DNA of 64,000 bases from NCBI RefSeq assembly GCF_965118125.1, contig NZ_OZ221287.1, positions 2,542,001-2,606,000 on the forward strand, in the 5' to 3' direction. This document shows positions 24,773 through 33,762 of this stretch, piece by piece (within the stretch, counting starts at the first letter, position 1; every line of letters begins with the position of its first letter). Under the pieces are notes generated by a model, which worked only from the letters and a program-made list of their open reading frames with translations, had not been told where the DNA came from and did not search any database. The translations under genes were made by a program, and so were the position numbers. This stretch comes from Pararobbsia alpina_A (GTDB taxonomy: Bacteria > Pseudomonadota > Gammaproteobacteria > Burkholderiales > Burkholderiaceae).

Positions 24773-26188
24773 TTATTCGATCATCCAGGTATCTTTGGTG
24801 CCGCCGCCCTGCGAAGAATTGACGACGAGCGATCCCTCTTGTAATGCCACGCGTGTGAGCCCGCCCTGCGCCATCGTGACCGTCTTGCCCGAGAGCACAA
24901 AGGGCCGCAGGTCGATATGCCGCGGCGCGATACCCGCCTCGACGAAGGTCGGGCACGCCGACAGCGCGAGTGTCGGCTGAGCGATATAGCCCGCGGGCCG
25001 CGCCAGCAGCCGCTGGCGGAACGACTCGATTTCGTCGCGCGTCGATGCCGGCCCGACGAGCATGCCGTAGCCCCCTGCACCATGCACTTCCTTGACGACG
25101 AGCTCGGGCAGATGGTCGAGCACATAAGCGAGATCGTTCCGCTTGCGGCATTGATAGGTCGGCACGTTGTTGAGGATCGGCTTTTCGCCGAGATAGAACT
25201 CGATCATGTCCGGCACGTACGGATAGATCGATTTGTCGTCGGCAACCCCCGTCCCTACCGCATTCGCCAGCGTCACGCGCCCCGCGCGATAGACCGACAT
25301 CAACCCCGGGATGCCTAGTGCCGAATCGCCGCGGAACGCGAGCGGGTCAAGAAAATCGTCATCGATGCGCCGGTAGATCACGTCCACTCTGCGCGGGCCC
25401 TGCGTCGTACGCATGAACACCGCGTTGTCGTCGACAAAGAGATCCTTGCCTTCCACCAGTTCGACACCCATCTGCTGGGCAAGGAACGTGTGTTCGAAGT
25501 ACGCAGAGTTGTACATGCCCGGGGTCATCACGACCACGGTCGGATCGTCGACGCCGGCCGGAGCGACCGAGCGCAATGTGTCAAGCAACAAGTCCGGATA
25601 GTGCGCAACCGGCGCGATCTTGTTCTGCACAAACAGCTCGGGGAACAGCCGCATCATCATCTTGCGGTTCTCGAGCATGTACGACACGCCCGACGGCACG
25701 CGCAGGTTGTCTTCGAGCACGTAGAAGTCGCCGTTGTCGCCGGCGCGCACCACATCGACGCCCGCGATATGCGCATAGATATCGAGCGGCACATCTACGC
25801 CCTGCATCTCGGGGCGATATTGCGCGTTCGTATAGACCTGTTCGGCGGGAATCACGTTGGCCCGCACGATATTGCGGTCGTGATAGACGTCGTGGATGAA
25901 CATATTGAGCGCCTTGACGCGCTGCCTGAGCCCATCCTCGAGCACGCTCCACTCGTGCCGGGGAATGATCCGCGGGATCATGTCGAACGGGATCAGGCGT
26001 TCCGTGCCGGAGTCCGCCCCGTACACGGCGAACGTGATGCCGACTCGCCGGAACACGAGATCGGCCTCGGCCCGCTTGCGCGCCATCGTGGCGTCCGACT
26101 GGCGTTTGAGCCAGTCATCGAAGCGCCGGTAATGCGACCGAACACCGAGGGTCGCGTCGTTCTCATGCATTTCGTCGTAGAACCGCAT
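24773..26188 (-). CDS. Circularly permuted ATP-grasp protein (DUF404/DUF407)
   Basis: 471-residue circularly permuted type 2 ATP-grasp enzyme, predicted to form amide or peptide bonds at the cost of ATP. Typical stretches are GITFAVYG, ERLIPFDMIPRIIPRHEW, FYVLEDNLRVPSGVSYMLENR, GVPTY-type VPTYQC, VVKEVHGAGGYGMLVGP and the terminal SSQGGGTKDTWM. I take ATG 26188, which has AGGAAGGA just upstream. A frame from TTG 26215 adds nine residues that contain that ribosome binding site. First gene of the ATP-grasp, alpha-E, transglutaminase, Anbu operon. Confidence 0.93.
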   Translation of the reverse strand: MRFYDEMHENDATLGVRSHYRRFDDWLKRQSDATMARKRAEADLVFRRVGITFAVYGADSGTERLIPFDMIPRIIPRHEWSVLEDGLRQRVKALNMFIHDVYHDRNIVRANVIPAEQVYTNAQYRPEMQGVDVPLDIYAHIAGVDVVRAGDNGDFYVLEDNLRVPSGVSYMLENRKMMMRLFPELFVQNKIAPVAHYPDLLLDTLRSVAPAGVDDPTVVVMTPGMYNSAYFEHTFLAQQMGVELVEGKDLFVDDNAVFMRTTQGPRRVDVIYRRIDDDFLDPLAFRGDSALGIPGLMSVYRAGRVTLANAVGTGVADDKSIYPYVPDMIEFYLGEKPILNNVPTYQCRKRNDLAYVLDHLPELVVKEVHGAGGYGMLVGPASTRDEIESFRQRLLARPAGYIAQPTLALSACPTFVEAGIAPRHIDLRPFVLSGKTVTMAQGGLTRVALQEGSLVVNSSQGGGTKDTWMIE

Positions 26189-26378
26189 GGATTCCTTCCT
26201 GCGCCGTTGCGTCAAAAGGAAAAAGCAAACCGTATGCCAATGCGTCGAGCGATGTTTCGGTGCAGAACATTGTCATGCAACGCACCGAAAACGAACAGTC
26301 CCCTGCCACAGCCGTTGCCTTGCGGTGCGTGACGGTGTCCGACGGTGCGTACCCCGTCACGCGAGACGCGCCGATGCA

Positions 26379-27485
26379 CTAGAACGTATCGAACGCGCCC
26401 TGAAGTGCTTCAGCGTCGCGCAGGCCCGATGCCAGCGCGACCATCAGCAACACACGCGATTTGAACGGCGATAACGTGCCCGCACAGACGAAGCCCAGCT
26501 TGTCGTCGGCCGCCGCGCCGTTGCGCAATACATGGCCGGACCCGACGCGCGAGGCCCGGACGATGGCCACGCCTCGCGCAGCCGCGTCGGTGAGGCCTTG
26601 AAGCAGGTGTTGATGGATCGAGCCGCCGCCCGTACCGGCAACGACGATCCCCTTTGCCCCCGCTGCCACGAGCGCATCGACGCTCACCCGGCTGACGCCC
26701 GCATAGCTCATCACGATATCGACCGCCGGCAGCGGCATATCGAGCTCGTGGGGTGTGACGCGCGGACCCGGTCGCGGCGCCTCGGCCGTCACGGCGACTT
26801 CGGCGTGCGGATCGGTGTCCGGCGCCTGGACCGGCGCGCCGATCCGGAACGGCGTCGCAACGGTATGCATGCGTTCGCCGCGGCGCTCGTATTCGACGTG
26901 GGTGTCATGAATCCAGCCGAGCGGCCCGGTTTCGGGTGATTCGAAGGCGTCGACCGAGAAGGTGCTCGTCTTGGCGACTTCGCGCGCCGAATGGATCCGG
27001 TTCGCGAACGTCACGAGCACGCCGCGTCCGTGCGAAGCCGGCGATGCGGCCACCGTGACAGCGTGCAGCAGATTGAGCGGACCGTCCGCGGACAATGCCG
27101 TCGCGGGGCGCATCGCCGCGGTCAGGACGACGGGCTTGGGGGACTTGATCGTCAGGTGAAGGAAGTACGCCGTCTCTTCGAGCGTGTCGGTGCCATGTGT
27201 CACGACCACGCCGTCGACGTCGTCACGCGCAAGCAGTGCGTCGATGCGGCGCGACAGCGTGACCCAAAGGGCCGTCGTCATGTCCTTGCTGTCGATCGAC
27301 GCCACGGAGTCGCTGTCGATCCGGGCGATTTCATCTAGCCCGGGCACCGCGTGAAGCAGGCGCGAGACGGGCAACGCGCCCGCCTGGTAGCCGGAAGTCT
27401 GGGTGGCCTTGGCCGCGGCGCCGGCAATCGTGCCGCCGGTGCCGACCACGACGATGCGTGGCAACGAGGAAGTCGAGGAAGTCAT
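26379..27485 (-). CDS. L-asparaginase, type II-like
   Basis: Hydrolyses L-asparagine to aspartate and ammonia. 368 residues of the AnsA/AnsB family: VVVGTGGTIAGAA with catalytic T19, then the second catalytic motif VVTHGTDTLEETAYF near residue 95, and AMRPATALSADGP. No signal peptide is evident, so the enzyme is probably cytoplasmic despite type II-like sequence. There is an unusual acidic and Pro-rich loop near 225-250 (APDTDPHAEV). Same strand as the ATP-grasp cluster but 190 bp upstream of it, so probably a separate transcript; no clear terminator seen in that gap. Confidence 0.9.
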   Translation of the reverse strand: MTSSTSSLPRIVVVGTGGTIAGAAAKATQTSGYQAGALPVSRLLHAVPGLDEIARIDSDSVASIDSKDMTTALWVTLSRRIDALLARDDVDGVVVTHGTDTLEETAYFLHLTIKSPKPVVLTAAMRPATALSADGPLNLLHAVTVAASPASHGRGVLVTFANRIHSAREVAKTSTFSVDAFESPETGPLGWIHDTHVEYERRGERMHTVATPFRIGAPVQAPDTDPHAEVAVTAEAPRPGPRVTPHELDMPLPAVDIVMSYAGVSRVSVDALVAAGAKGIVVAGTGGGSIHQHLLQGLTDAAARGVAIVRASRVGSGHVLRNGAAADDKLGFVCAGTLSPFKSRVLLMVALASGLRDAEALQGAFDTF

Positions 27486-27684
27486 GCGCGCGATTCTAAC
27501 GAACGCGCCCGCTCACCGCCCGACCGGACGAAAAAAATGACGTAGGACTCAACGCCGGGGGGGACTATCCGGCGGTCGACCGGCCGCTGCGCGCAACGTG
27601 GCACGCGGACGTTGCCAGGTCGGCGCGAAGCCCTCCCGACGCCCCGATCTGCGCCGCCGACGCCGTCGGGCATCACGGCAAGCG

Positions 27685-28611
27685 TTAAGCTGCCTCGCGC
27701 AACTGCAGCGAGATGTCGCTTTCCCTGAGCTGCGGCGCGAACATTTCAATCAGCTTGTAGGCATAGGCACGCAGGAACGCGCCCTTGCGCAACCCGATCC
27801 GCGTCGTGTTGGCCTCGAACAAGTCACCGGTTTCAAGCCGGACGAGTTCCGAGTCCTTGCGTTCGTCGAACGCCATCGCGGCCACGATGCCGATCCCCAT
27901 GCCGATCTCGACGTACGTCTTGATGACGTCCGCGTCGATAGCCGTCAGCACCACGTCGGGCACCAGCCCTGCCGACGCAAAGGCCGCATCGATATGCGAG
28001 CGGCCCGTGAAATCCTGGTCATAGGTGATGATCGGAAATTCGGCCAGATCCTCGATCGTGACTTTTCCGATCGACGCAAGCTTGTGCCCCTTGGGAACCA
28101 CCACCTCGTGATGCCACGAATAGCACGGGAACGTCACGATATCGGGGTAGCGATCGAGCGCCTCCGTCGAAATGCCGATGTCGGCCTCGCCGTCGATGAT
28201 CATCTGCGCGATCTGCTGCGGATTGCCCTGGCGCAACGCGAGGTGCACCTTCGGGAACACCTGCTTGAACTCCTGAATGACGCGCGGCAGCGCATACCGC
28301 GCCTGCGTATGCGTGGTGGCCACAACGAGGTGCCCGGCGTCGTGCTCCGAGAACTGGCGCGCGACACGGCGCAGGTTCTCGGCATCGAGCAGCATGCGCT
28401 CGATCGTCTTGTGCACCGCCTTGCCCGGTTCGGTCAGGCCCGTCAGACGCTTGCCGCGACGGATAAAGATATCGATGCCGAGTTCGTCTTCGAGATCCTT
28501 GATCTGCTTCGACACGCCCGACTGCGATGTGTAGAGCACGTTCGCGACTTCGGTCAGGTTCATGTTCTGACGCACCGCCTCGCGAACAAAGCGCAATTGC
28601 TGGAAGTTCAT
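27685..28611 (-). CDS. cysB: CysB-type LysR regulator of sulfur assimilation
   Basis: LysR-family activator of the cysteine regulon, responding to N-acetylserine/O-acetylserine and sulfide. The start MNFQQLRFVREAVRQNMNLTEVANVLYTSQSGVSKQIKDLE carries the winged helix-turn-helix. The effector domain has VVATTHTQARYALP and FPIITYDQDFTGR. 308 residues; ATG 28611 chosen because the 25 residues upstream have no homology to the family. It follows cysA by 84 bp and closes the sulfate uptake operon. CysB and the nearly identical Cbl cannot be separated by sequence alone, but context favours CysB. Confidence 0.9.
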   Translation of the reverse strand: MNFQQLRFVREAVRQNMNLTEVANVLYTSQSGVSKQIKDLEDELGIDIFIRRGKRLTGLTEPGKAVHKTIERMLLDAENLRRVARQFSEHDAGHLVVATTHTQARYALPRVIQEFKQVFPKVHLALRQGNPQQIAQMIIDGEADIGISTEALDRYPDIVTFPCYSWHHEVVVPKGHKLASIGKVTIEDLAEFPIITYDQDFTGRSHIDAAFASAGLVPDVVLTAIDADVIKTYVEIGMGIGIVAAMAFDERKDSELVRLETGDLFEANTTRIGLRKGAFLRAYAYKLIEMFAPQLRESDISLQLREAA

Positions 28612-28695
28612 GTTCGAATCCTGCTCCGTAGCCCCGCTGTTGCTGCGTTTTTCGTGGGCCGAGGGTGAATGACAATGGGTATGCAATGTGAATGT

Positions 28696-29772
28696 CTAGC
28701 CGCGTGCCGACGCAGGAAACACGCGCAGCTCGCGTGGCACCGCGGTCACGCCGTCGCCAACGTCGAGCCGAAGGCCGCGCCACGTTTCGCGATCGAGCTC
28801 GGCTTCGAGCACGCCGCCCGATGGCGACTTCAACTCGACGCGGACCTGCCCGCCAAGCGGGATCACGCGCTGCACGTCGACGACGATGCCGTCGGCATGG
28901 GTCGATTCCGCATCGACGCGCGGAAACAGCTGCAAATCGTGCGGCCGCACATAAGCGAACGCGGGTCCCTCGAAGTTCGCCTGCGCCGAGATCGCGCGGT
29001 GCGCACCGTCCACGACGAAGCCCGCGGGTTCCACCCGGCCCGTGAGCTGGTTCGCCGCACCGAGAAACTCGTAGACGAACGGCGTTTGCGGGTGGTCATA
29101 CACCTCTTGCGGGCTACCCACCTGCTCGACCGTGCCACGATTGAGCACGACGATGCGGTCGGCGACTTCCAGTGCTTCTTCCTGATCGTGCGTCACGAAC
29201 AACGTCGAGATATGGAGTTCGTCATGGAGGCGGCGCAGCCAGCTGCGCAGCTCCTTGCGGACCTTGGCATCCAGCGCGCCGAACGGTTCGTCGAGCAGCA
29301 GCACCTTCGGCTCGACCGCCAGCGCGCGAGCGAGCGCGATCCGTTGCCGCTGACCACCCGACAATTCGGACGGGTAGCGGTCCGCCAGCCAGTCGAGCTG
29401 CACGAGCTGCAGCAGCTCATGGACCTTCTTGCGAATCACCTGCTCTGCCGGTCGTTCCTTGCGTGGCTTCACGCGCAGGCCGAACGCGACGTTCTCGAAC
29501 ACCGTCATGTGGCGGAACAGTGCGTAGTGCTGGAACACAAAGCCCACTTCGCGTTCACGCGCGCCCACGTCGACGACATCGCTGCCATTCAGCACGACTT
29601 GCCCCTGATCGGCATGTTCGAGACCGGCGATCACGCGCAGCAGCGTGGTCTTGCCGCAACCCGACGGTCCGAGCAACGCGACGAGCTCACCCGCCGGAAA
29701 GTCGAGCGACACGTCGTTGAGGGCGACAAACTCGCCGAACTGCTTGCGAAGATTACGAACCTTGATACTCAT
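28696..29772 (-). CDS. cysA: Sulfate/thiosulfate ABC transporter ATPase CysA
   Basis: ATP-binding subunit of sulfate/thiosulfate import. Walker A GPSGCGKT at 35-42, Q-loop VFQHYALF, signature LSGGQRQR, Walker B VLLLDEPFGALD and switch FVTHDQEEA. The regulatory C-terminal TOBE-like domain begins near residue 240. 358 residues. Energises the CysT-CysW channel fed by the Sbp binding protein, all in the same operon. Confidence 0.95.
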   Translation of the reverse strand: MSIKVRNLRKQFGEFVALNDVSLDFPAGELVALLGPSGCGKTTLLRVIAGLEHADQGQVVLNGSDVVDVGAREREVGFVFQHYALFRHMTVFENVAFGLRVKPRKERPAEQVIRKKVHELLQLVQLDWLADRYPSELSGGQRQRIALARALAVEPKVLLLDEPFGALDAKVRKELRSWLRRLHDELHISTLFVTHDQEEALEVADRIVVLNRGTVEQVGSPQEVYDHPQTPFVYEFLGAANQLTGRVEPAGFVVDGAHRAISAQANFEGPAFAYVRPHDLQLFPRVDAESTHADGIVVDVQRVIPLGGQVRVELKSPSGGVLEAELDRETWRGLRLDVGDGVTAVPRELRVFPASARG

Positions 29773-29830
29773 CTGGGCTCCCCTGACCGGGCTCCTTGTT
29801 GCATGCCTTGCACGTTGCGTCGTGCATTCA

Positions 29831-30751
29831 TTAATGTGCGGCGGGCTCTTGCGCCTTGGTGCTGCGCTGCTGATCCATCTTGCGTTCTGCCAGCAGCTTC
29901 AGACACAGCGTGACAAGCGCGAGCAACGCGAGCAGCGACGCCACCGCAAATGCGGCCGCAAAGTTGTACTCGTTGTAGAGAATCTCGACATGCAGGGGCA
30001 TCGTGTTGGTCGAGCCGCGGATATGTCCCGAGACGACCGACACCGCGCCGAACTCGCCCATCGCGCGTGCATTGCAGAGAATCACGCCGTAGAGCAGGCC
30101 CCATTTGACGTTGGGCAGCGTCACGCGACGGAAGATTTGCCAGCCCGACGCGCCAAGCACGCGTGCGGCTTCTTCTTCATCGGTGCCCTGCGCCTGCATC
30201 AGCGGAATCAGCTCGCGCGCGACAAACGGGAACGTCACGAAGATCGTGGCGAGCACGATGCCGGGCACGGCGAAAATGATCTGCACATTGTGGTCGTCGA
30301 GCCAGGGGCCGAGCCAGCCTTGTGCGCCGAACAGCAGCACATAGATCAGACCGGCGATGACCGGCGACACCGAGAACGGCAAATCGATCAACGTGGTCAA
30401 CAGGCTCTTGCCGCGGAACTCGAACTTGGCGATGGCCCACGACGCCGCGAGACCGAACACGACATTGAGCGGCACGGCGATCACCGCCGTGATCAGTGTC
30501 AGCTTGATCGCCGACCACGCATCGGGATCCGCAAGCGAGGTCAGGTAATAGTCGACGCCCTTCGAGAACGCCTGAACAAACACCGACAGCAGCGGCACGA
30601 CGAGGAAACACGCGAGAAACAGCAACGCAATGGTGACGAGCGTGTAGCGAACCCACGGCTTTTCCGTCGTGGGGTGAAGCCGCTTGGCACGTTCACGCGC
30701 CGCCGCGGCATCGAAGGCGCGCTTGTCGCGCGCAGCAATGTCGCCGTTCAT
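29831..30751 (-). CDS. cysW: Sulfate ABC transporter permease CysW
   Basis: Inner-membrane permease, 306 residues, six predicted helices. The ABC-permease coupling loop is in EEEAARVLGASGWQIFRRVTLPN. The hydrophilic N-terminus MNGDIAARDKRAFDAAAARERAKR is slightly extended. ATG 30751 overlaps the cysT stop by 4 bp and has GGAGG upstream; a longer frame to 30817 lies in cysT. Works with CysT, CysA and Sbp. Confidence 0.94.
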   Translation of the reverse strand: MNGDIAARDKRAFDAAAARERAKRLHPTTEKPWVRYTLVTIALLFLACFLVVPLLSVFVQAFSKGVDYYLTSLADPDAWSAIKLTLITAVIAVPLNVVFGLAASWAIAKFEFRGKSLLTTLIDLPFSVSPVIAGLIYVLLFGAQGWLGPWLDDHNVQIIFAVPGIVLATIFVTFPFVARELIPLMQAQGTDEEEAARVLGASGWQIFRRVTLPNVKWGLLYGVILCNARAMGEFGAVSVVSGHIRGSTNTMPLHVEILYNEYNFAAAFAVASLLALLALVTLCLKLLAERKMDQQRSTKAQEPAAH

Positions 30752-31623
30752 GACTGGAGGGCCTCCACAGGACGGCTCGCGCCGGCAGCGCGACTCACAC
30801 GATGCTGCAGCCACCATTGCAGCGTATTGATGGCCAGCAGCAATACAAACGAAACAAGCAGCATCACAACAGCAAGCGCTGTCGCGCCCGCATAGTCGTA
30901 TTGCTCGAGCTTAGTGATGATCAGCAGCGACGTGATTTCGGACTTCATCGGAACGTTACCCGCGATGAAGATGACCGAACCATACTCACCGAGCGCACGC
31001 GCGAACGCCAGCGCAAAGCCCGTCAGCAACGCGGGGGTCAATGCGGGCAACACGACACGCCGGAACGTTTGCCAGCGCGTTGCACCGAGACACGCCGCGG
31101 CTTCTTCCTGCTCGCGCTCAAAGTCCTCGAGGATCGGCTGCACGGTGCGCACGACGAACGGCAGACCGATAAACGTCAGCGCGATCAGCACGCCCACCGG
31201 TGTGAACGCGATCTTGATGCCGAGCGGCGCGAACAGCTGGCCGATCCAGCCGTTCTGCGCGTAGACCGCCGCGAGCGAAATGCCGGCGACGGCGGTCGGC
31301 AACGCGAACGGCAGATCCACGACGGCATCGACAAGCCGCTTGAACGGAAACTCGTAGCGAACGAGCACCCATGCCACGAGAAAGCCGAACACCGCATTGA
31401 TCAACGCGCCGCCGAGCGCCGCGCCAAATGTCAGCCGGTACGATGCGACGACGCGCGGCGCCCAGACCGCGCCGACAAACTGCGTCCATTCGAGCGTCGC
31501 CGCTTTTGCGAACATCGCGACGAGCGGAATCAGCACGACCAGACTCAGGTAGGCGATCGTGATGCCGAGCGTCAGCCCGAATCCGGGCAAGGCGCTGGGT
31601 TTGCGGAAGGTCAGGCTAGCCAT
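30748..31623 (-). CDS. cysT: Sulfate ABC transporter permease CysT
   Basis: Inner-membrane permease (also called CysU), 291 residues, six helices. The coupling motif is EEEAAACLGATRWQTFRRVVLPALTPALL-like and FARALGEYGSVIFIAGN is characteristic of CysT. 9 bp after sbp, and coupled by a 4-bp overlap to cysW. Confidence 0.95.
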   Translation of the reverse strand: MASLTFRKPSALPGFGLTLGITIAYLSLVVLIPLVAMFAKAATLEWTQFVGAVWAPRVVASYRLTFGAALGGALINAVFGFLVAWVLVRYEFPFKRLVDAVVDLPFALPTAVAGISLAAVYAQNGWIGQLFAPLGIKIAFTPVGVLIALTFIGLPFVVRTVQPILEDFEREQEEAAACLGATRWQTFRRVVLPALTPALLTGFALAFARALGEYGSVIFIAGNVPMKSEITSLLIITKLEQYDYAGATALAVVMLLVSFVLLLAINTLQWWLQHRVSRAAGASRPVEALQS

Positions 31624-31632
31624 GGATGCGTC

Positions 31633-32730
31633 TTACTTGGTCTGGTAGATCGAATCAAACACGCCACCATCCGCGAAATGGACCTTCTGCGCGTTGGCCC
31701 AGCCACCAAAGGTGTCGTCGACGGTGTAGAGCTTGAGCTTCGGAAACTGCTTGGTGAGCTCGGCCGGCACCTTGTCGGAGCGCGGACGATAGAAATTGCG
31801 CGCAGCGATTTCCTGCCCTTCCTCGCTATAGAGATACTGCAGGTACGCCTCGGCGACCTTGCGCGTGCCGTGCTTGTCGACGACCTTGTCGACAACGGCA
31901 ACCGGCGGTTCGGCAAGGATGCTTGCCGACGGTACGACGATCTCGAACTTGTCCGGTCCGAATTCCTTGAGGGACAGGAACGCTTCGTTTTCCCAGGCGA
32001 TCAGCACGTCGCCGATATCGCGCTGGACGAAGCTTGTCGTGGCGCCGCGTGCGCCCGAATCGAGCACGCCCGCGTTCTTGTAGAGCGCGGTCACGAACTG
32101 CTTCGCCGTGTCGGCATTGCCACCCGGCTTGTGCTCCGCATACGCCCACGCAGCCAGATAGTTCCAGCGCGCGCCGCCGGACGTCTTCGGATTCGGCGTG
32201 ACGATCGACACACCGGGCTTCACGAGATCGTCCCAGTCCTTGATGTGCTTCGGGTTGCCCTTGCGCACGAGAAACACGATGGTCGAGGTGTATGGCGATG
32301 CATTGTCGGGCAGCTTCTTTTGCCAACCCGGATCGATCGAACCCTTCGCGGCGATCGCGTCGATGTCATAGGCCAAAGCCAACGTCACAACGTCGGCTTG
32401 CAAGCCATCGACAACCGACCGCGCCTGCGCGCCCGAACCGCCGTGCGATTGGCGAAAGCTGACCGTCTCGCCCGTCGTCTGCTTCCAGTGCTTGGCGAAA
32501 GCCTGGTTGTATTCCTGATAGAGCTCGCGCGTCGGGTCGTACGACACGTTGAGCAGCGTGGTGTCGGCATGCGCAGGGATCGCCGCGGCGGTGGTCAACA
32601 CCCCGCAAGACGCGACGAGCAACGCTGCCGCATGCTTTGCGGCCCATGCCTTCACTGTCGCGCGGATTGTCCGCTGCCCCGTCAAACCTTGCGACGTCCG
32701 TCGCAGCTGCTGCCCCAGCGAAGCCACCAT
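31633..32730 (-). CDS. sbp: Periplasmic sulfate-binding protein Sbp
   Basis: Substrate-binding protein of the sulfate importer, 365 residues. The signal peptide has the hydrophobic core HAAALLVASCGVLTTAAA and likely cleavage after AHA. The mature protein starts DTTLLNVSYDPTRELYQEYN and contains SFRQSHGGSGAQARSV and the sulfate-site motif NPKTSGGARWNYLAAW. ATG 32730 follows AAGAGGGTG. The longer frame to 32883 is AT-rich leader, where the promoter and probable CysB site lie. The basic region before the hydrophobic core is about 30 residues, longer than usual. First gene of sbp-cysT-cysW-cysA-cysB. Confidence 0.93.
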   Translation of the reverse strand: MVASLGQQLRRTSQGLTGQRTIRATVKAWAAKHAAALLVASCGVLTTAAAIPAHADTTLLNVSYDPTRELYQEYNQAFAKHWKQTTGETVSFRQSHGGSGAQARSVVDGLQADVVTLALAYDIDAIAAKGSIDPGWQKKLPDNASPYTSTIVFLVRKGNPKHIKDWDDLVKPGVSIVTPNPKTSGGARWNYLAAWAYAEHKPGGNADTAKQFVTALYKNAGVLDSGARGATTSFVQRDIGDVLIAWENEAFLSLKEFGPDKFEIVVPSASILAEPPVAVVDKVVDKHGTRKVAEAYLQYLYSEEGQEIAARNFYRPRSDKVPAELTKQFPKLKLYTVDDTFGGWANAQKVHFADGGVFDSIYQTK

Positions 32731-32784
32731 CGACACCCTCTTATGGTTATGAGATCGAGCGCCGAGTGTATCGAGTGACTTACA

Positions 32785-32850
32785 TAGCCAAAACGAATTA
32801 ATACTTATTCTTTTATAACTAATTACGTCTATAGAAAAAATTATCGTGGT
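32785..32850 (-). promoter_or_regulatory. AT-rich control region of the sulfate operon
   Basis: A strikingly AT-rich stretch (minus strand TTATAAAAGAATAAGTATTA and flanks) in an otherwise GC-rich sequence, 55-120 bp upstream of sbp. CysB sites are AT-rich and extended, so this is the likely CysB-binding and promoter region. No exact site is called. Confidence 0.45.
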
Positions 32851-32882
32851 TTTCGCAGAGAAAGCTTGAATTGTTTTCGACA

Positions 32883-32918
32883 CTGTATAAAACTACAGCC
32901 ATCTGTTCATCCATACAG
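32883..32918 (+). promoter_or_regulatory. Two tandem LexA (SOS) boxes before lexA
   Basis: Box 1 CTGTATAAAACTACAG (32883-32898) and box 2 CTGTTCATCCATACAG (32903-32918), both CTGT-N8-ACAG. Their starts are exactly 20 bp apart, on the same helix face. Box 1 overlaps a possible -10 (TATAAA). They indicate autorepression of lexA. Confidence 0.85.
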
Positions 32919-32992
32919 TGCCGTGTCGTGCCTTGCGTCAACGTGGTCTGGGGCAGTCGCGCGGTGTGCTTTGCAGTGCTTTCATTGACACC

Positions 32993-33652
32993 ATGGTCAA
33001 ATTAACCGCACGACAACAGCAGGTATTCGATCTCGTACGCCGCACGATCGAGCGGTCGGGCTTTCCGCCGACACGCGCCGAGATTGCCGCTGAGCTCGGC
33101 TTCAGTTCAGCGAATTCCGCGGAAGAACATCTGCGCGCACTCGCCCGCAAGGGCGTGCTTGAGCTCGCGGCTGGCGCTTCGCGCGGCATCCGGATCAAGC
33201 CCGAAGCGCTCGACGATTTCGACAGCCCGCACCAGTTCACGCTGCCGCACCCGGCGATCCAGCAGCTGTCGCTGCCGCTGGTCGGCCGCGTCGCAGCAGG
33301 CAGTCCGATCCTCGCTCAGGAGCATGTTCAGCAACACTTTGCCGTCGATCCGTCTCTGTTCAGCGCGACACCCGACTACCTGCTCAAGGTTCGGGGGATG
33401 TCGATGCGCGATGCGGGGATCTTCGATGGCGATTTGCTGGCCGTGCAGCGCAAGAACGAGGCACGTGACGGGCAAGTCGTTGTCGCTCGACTCGGCGACG
33501 ACGTGACCGTCAAGCGCTTCCGCCGCCATCCGAGCGGCATTGAACTCGTGGCCGAAAACCCCGATTTCCCTTCCATCATGGTTGCCGCGGGACGCGACGA
33601 CTTTGAACTTGAGGGCATTGCGGTCGGGTTGATTCGGTCGGGAGATTTCTGA
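32993..33652 (+). CDS. lexA: LexA, SOS repressor
   Basis: Autocleaving repressor of the DNA-damage response, 219 residues. The N-terminal winged helix-turn-helix is MVKLTARQQQVFDLVRRTIERSGFPPTRAEIA. The cleavage bond is A102-G103 in VGRVAAGSPI. The serine-lysine dyad is S137 in RGMSMRD and K174 in DDVTVKRF. ATG 32993 gives the standard N-terminus; the longer frame would start inside the second SOS box. The linker EALDDFDSPHQFTLPHPAIQ is about 20 residues, as in Burkholderiaceae. Confidence 0.96.
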   Translation: MVKLTARQQQVFDLVRRTIERSGFPPTRAEIAAELGFSSANSAEEHLRALARKGVLELAAGASRGIRIKPEALDDFDSPHQFTLPHPAIQQLSLPLVGRVAAGSPILAQEHVQQHFAVDPSLFSATPDYLLKVRGMSMRDAGIFDGDLLAVQRKNEARDGQVVVARLGDDVTVKRFRRHPSGIELVAENPDFPSIMVAAGRDDFELEGIAVGLIRSGDF

Positions 33653-33762
33653 CGCGTTTTTGACCCGCTTCTAACCCCGTACTGACAGCTGGCCACATAG
33701 GCTGTCGCGCTTTGCGCGACGGCCTGGGCGAAGTCGTCTCTTTTGAAACTGAGCGAAGGGCA

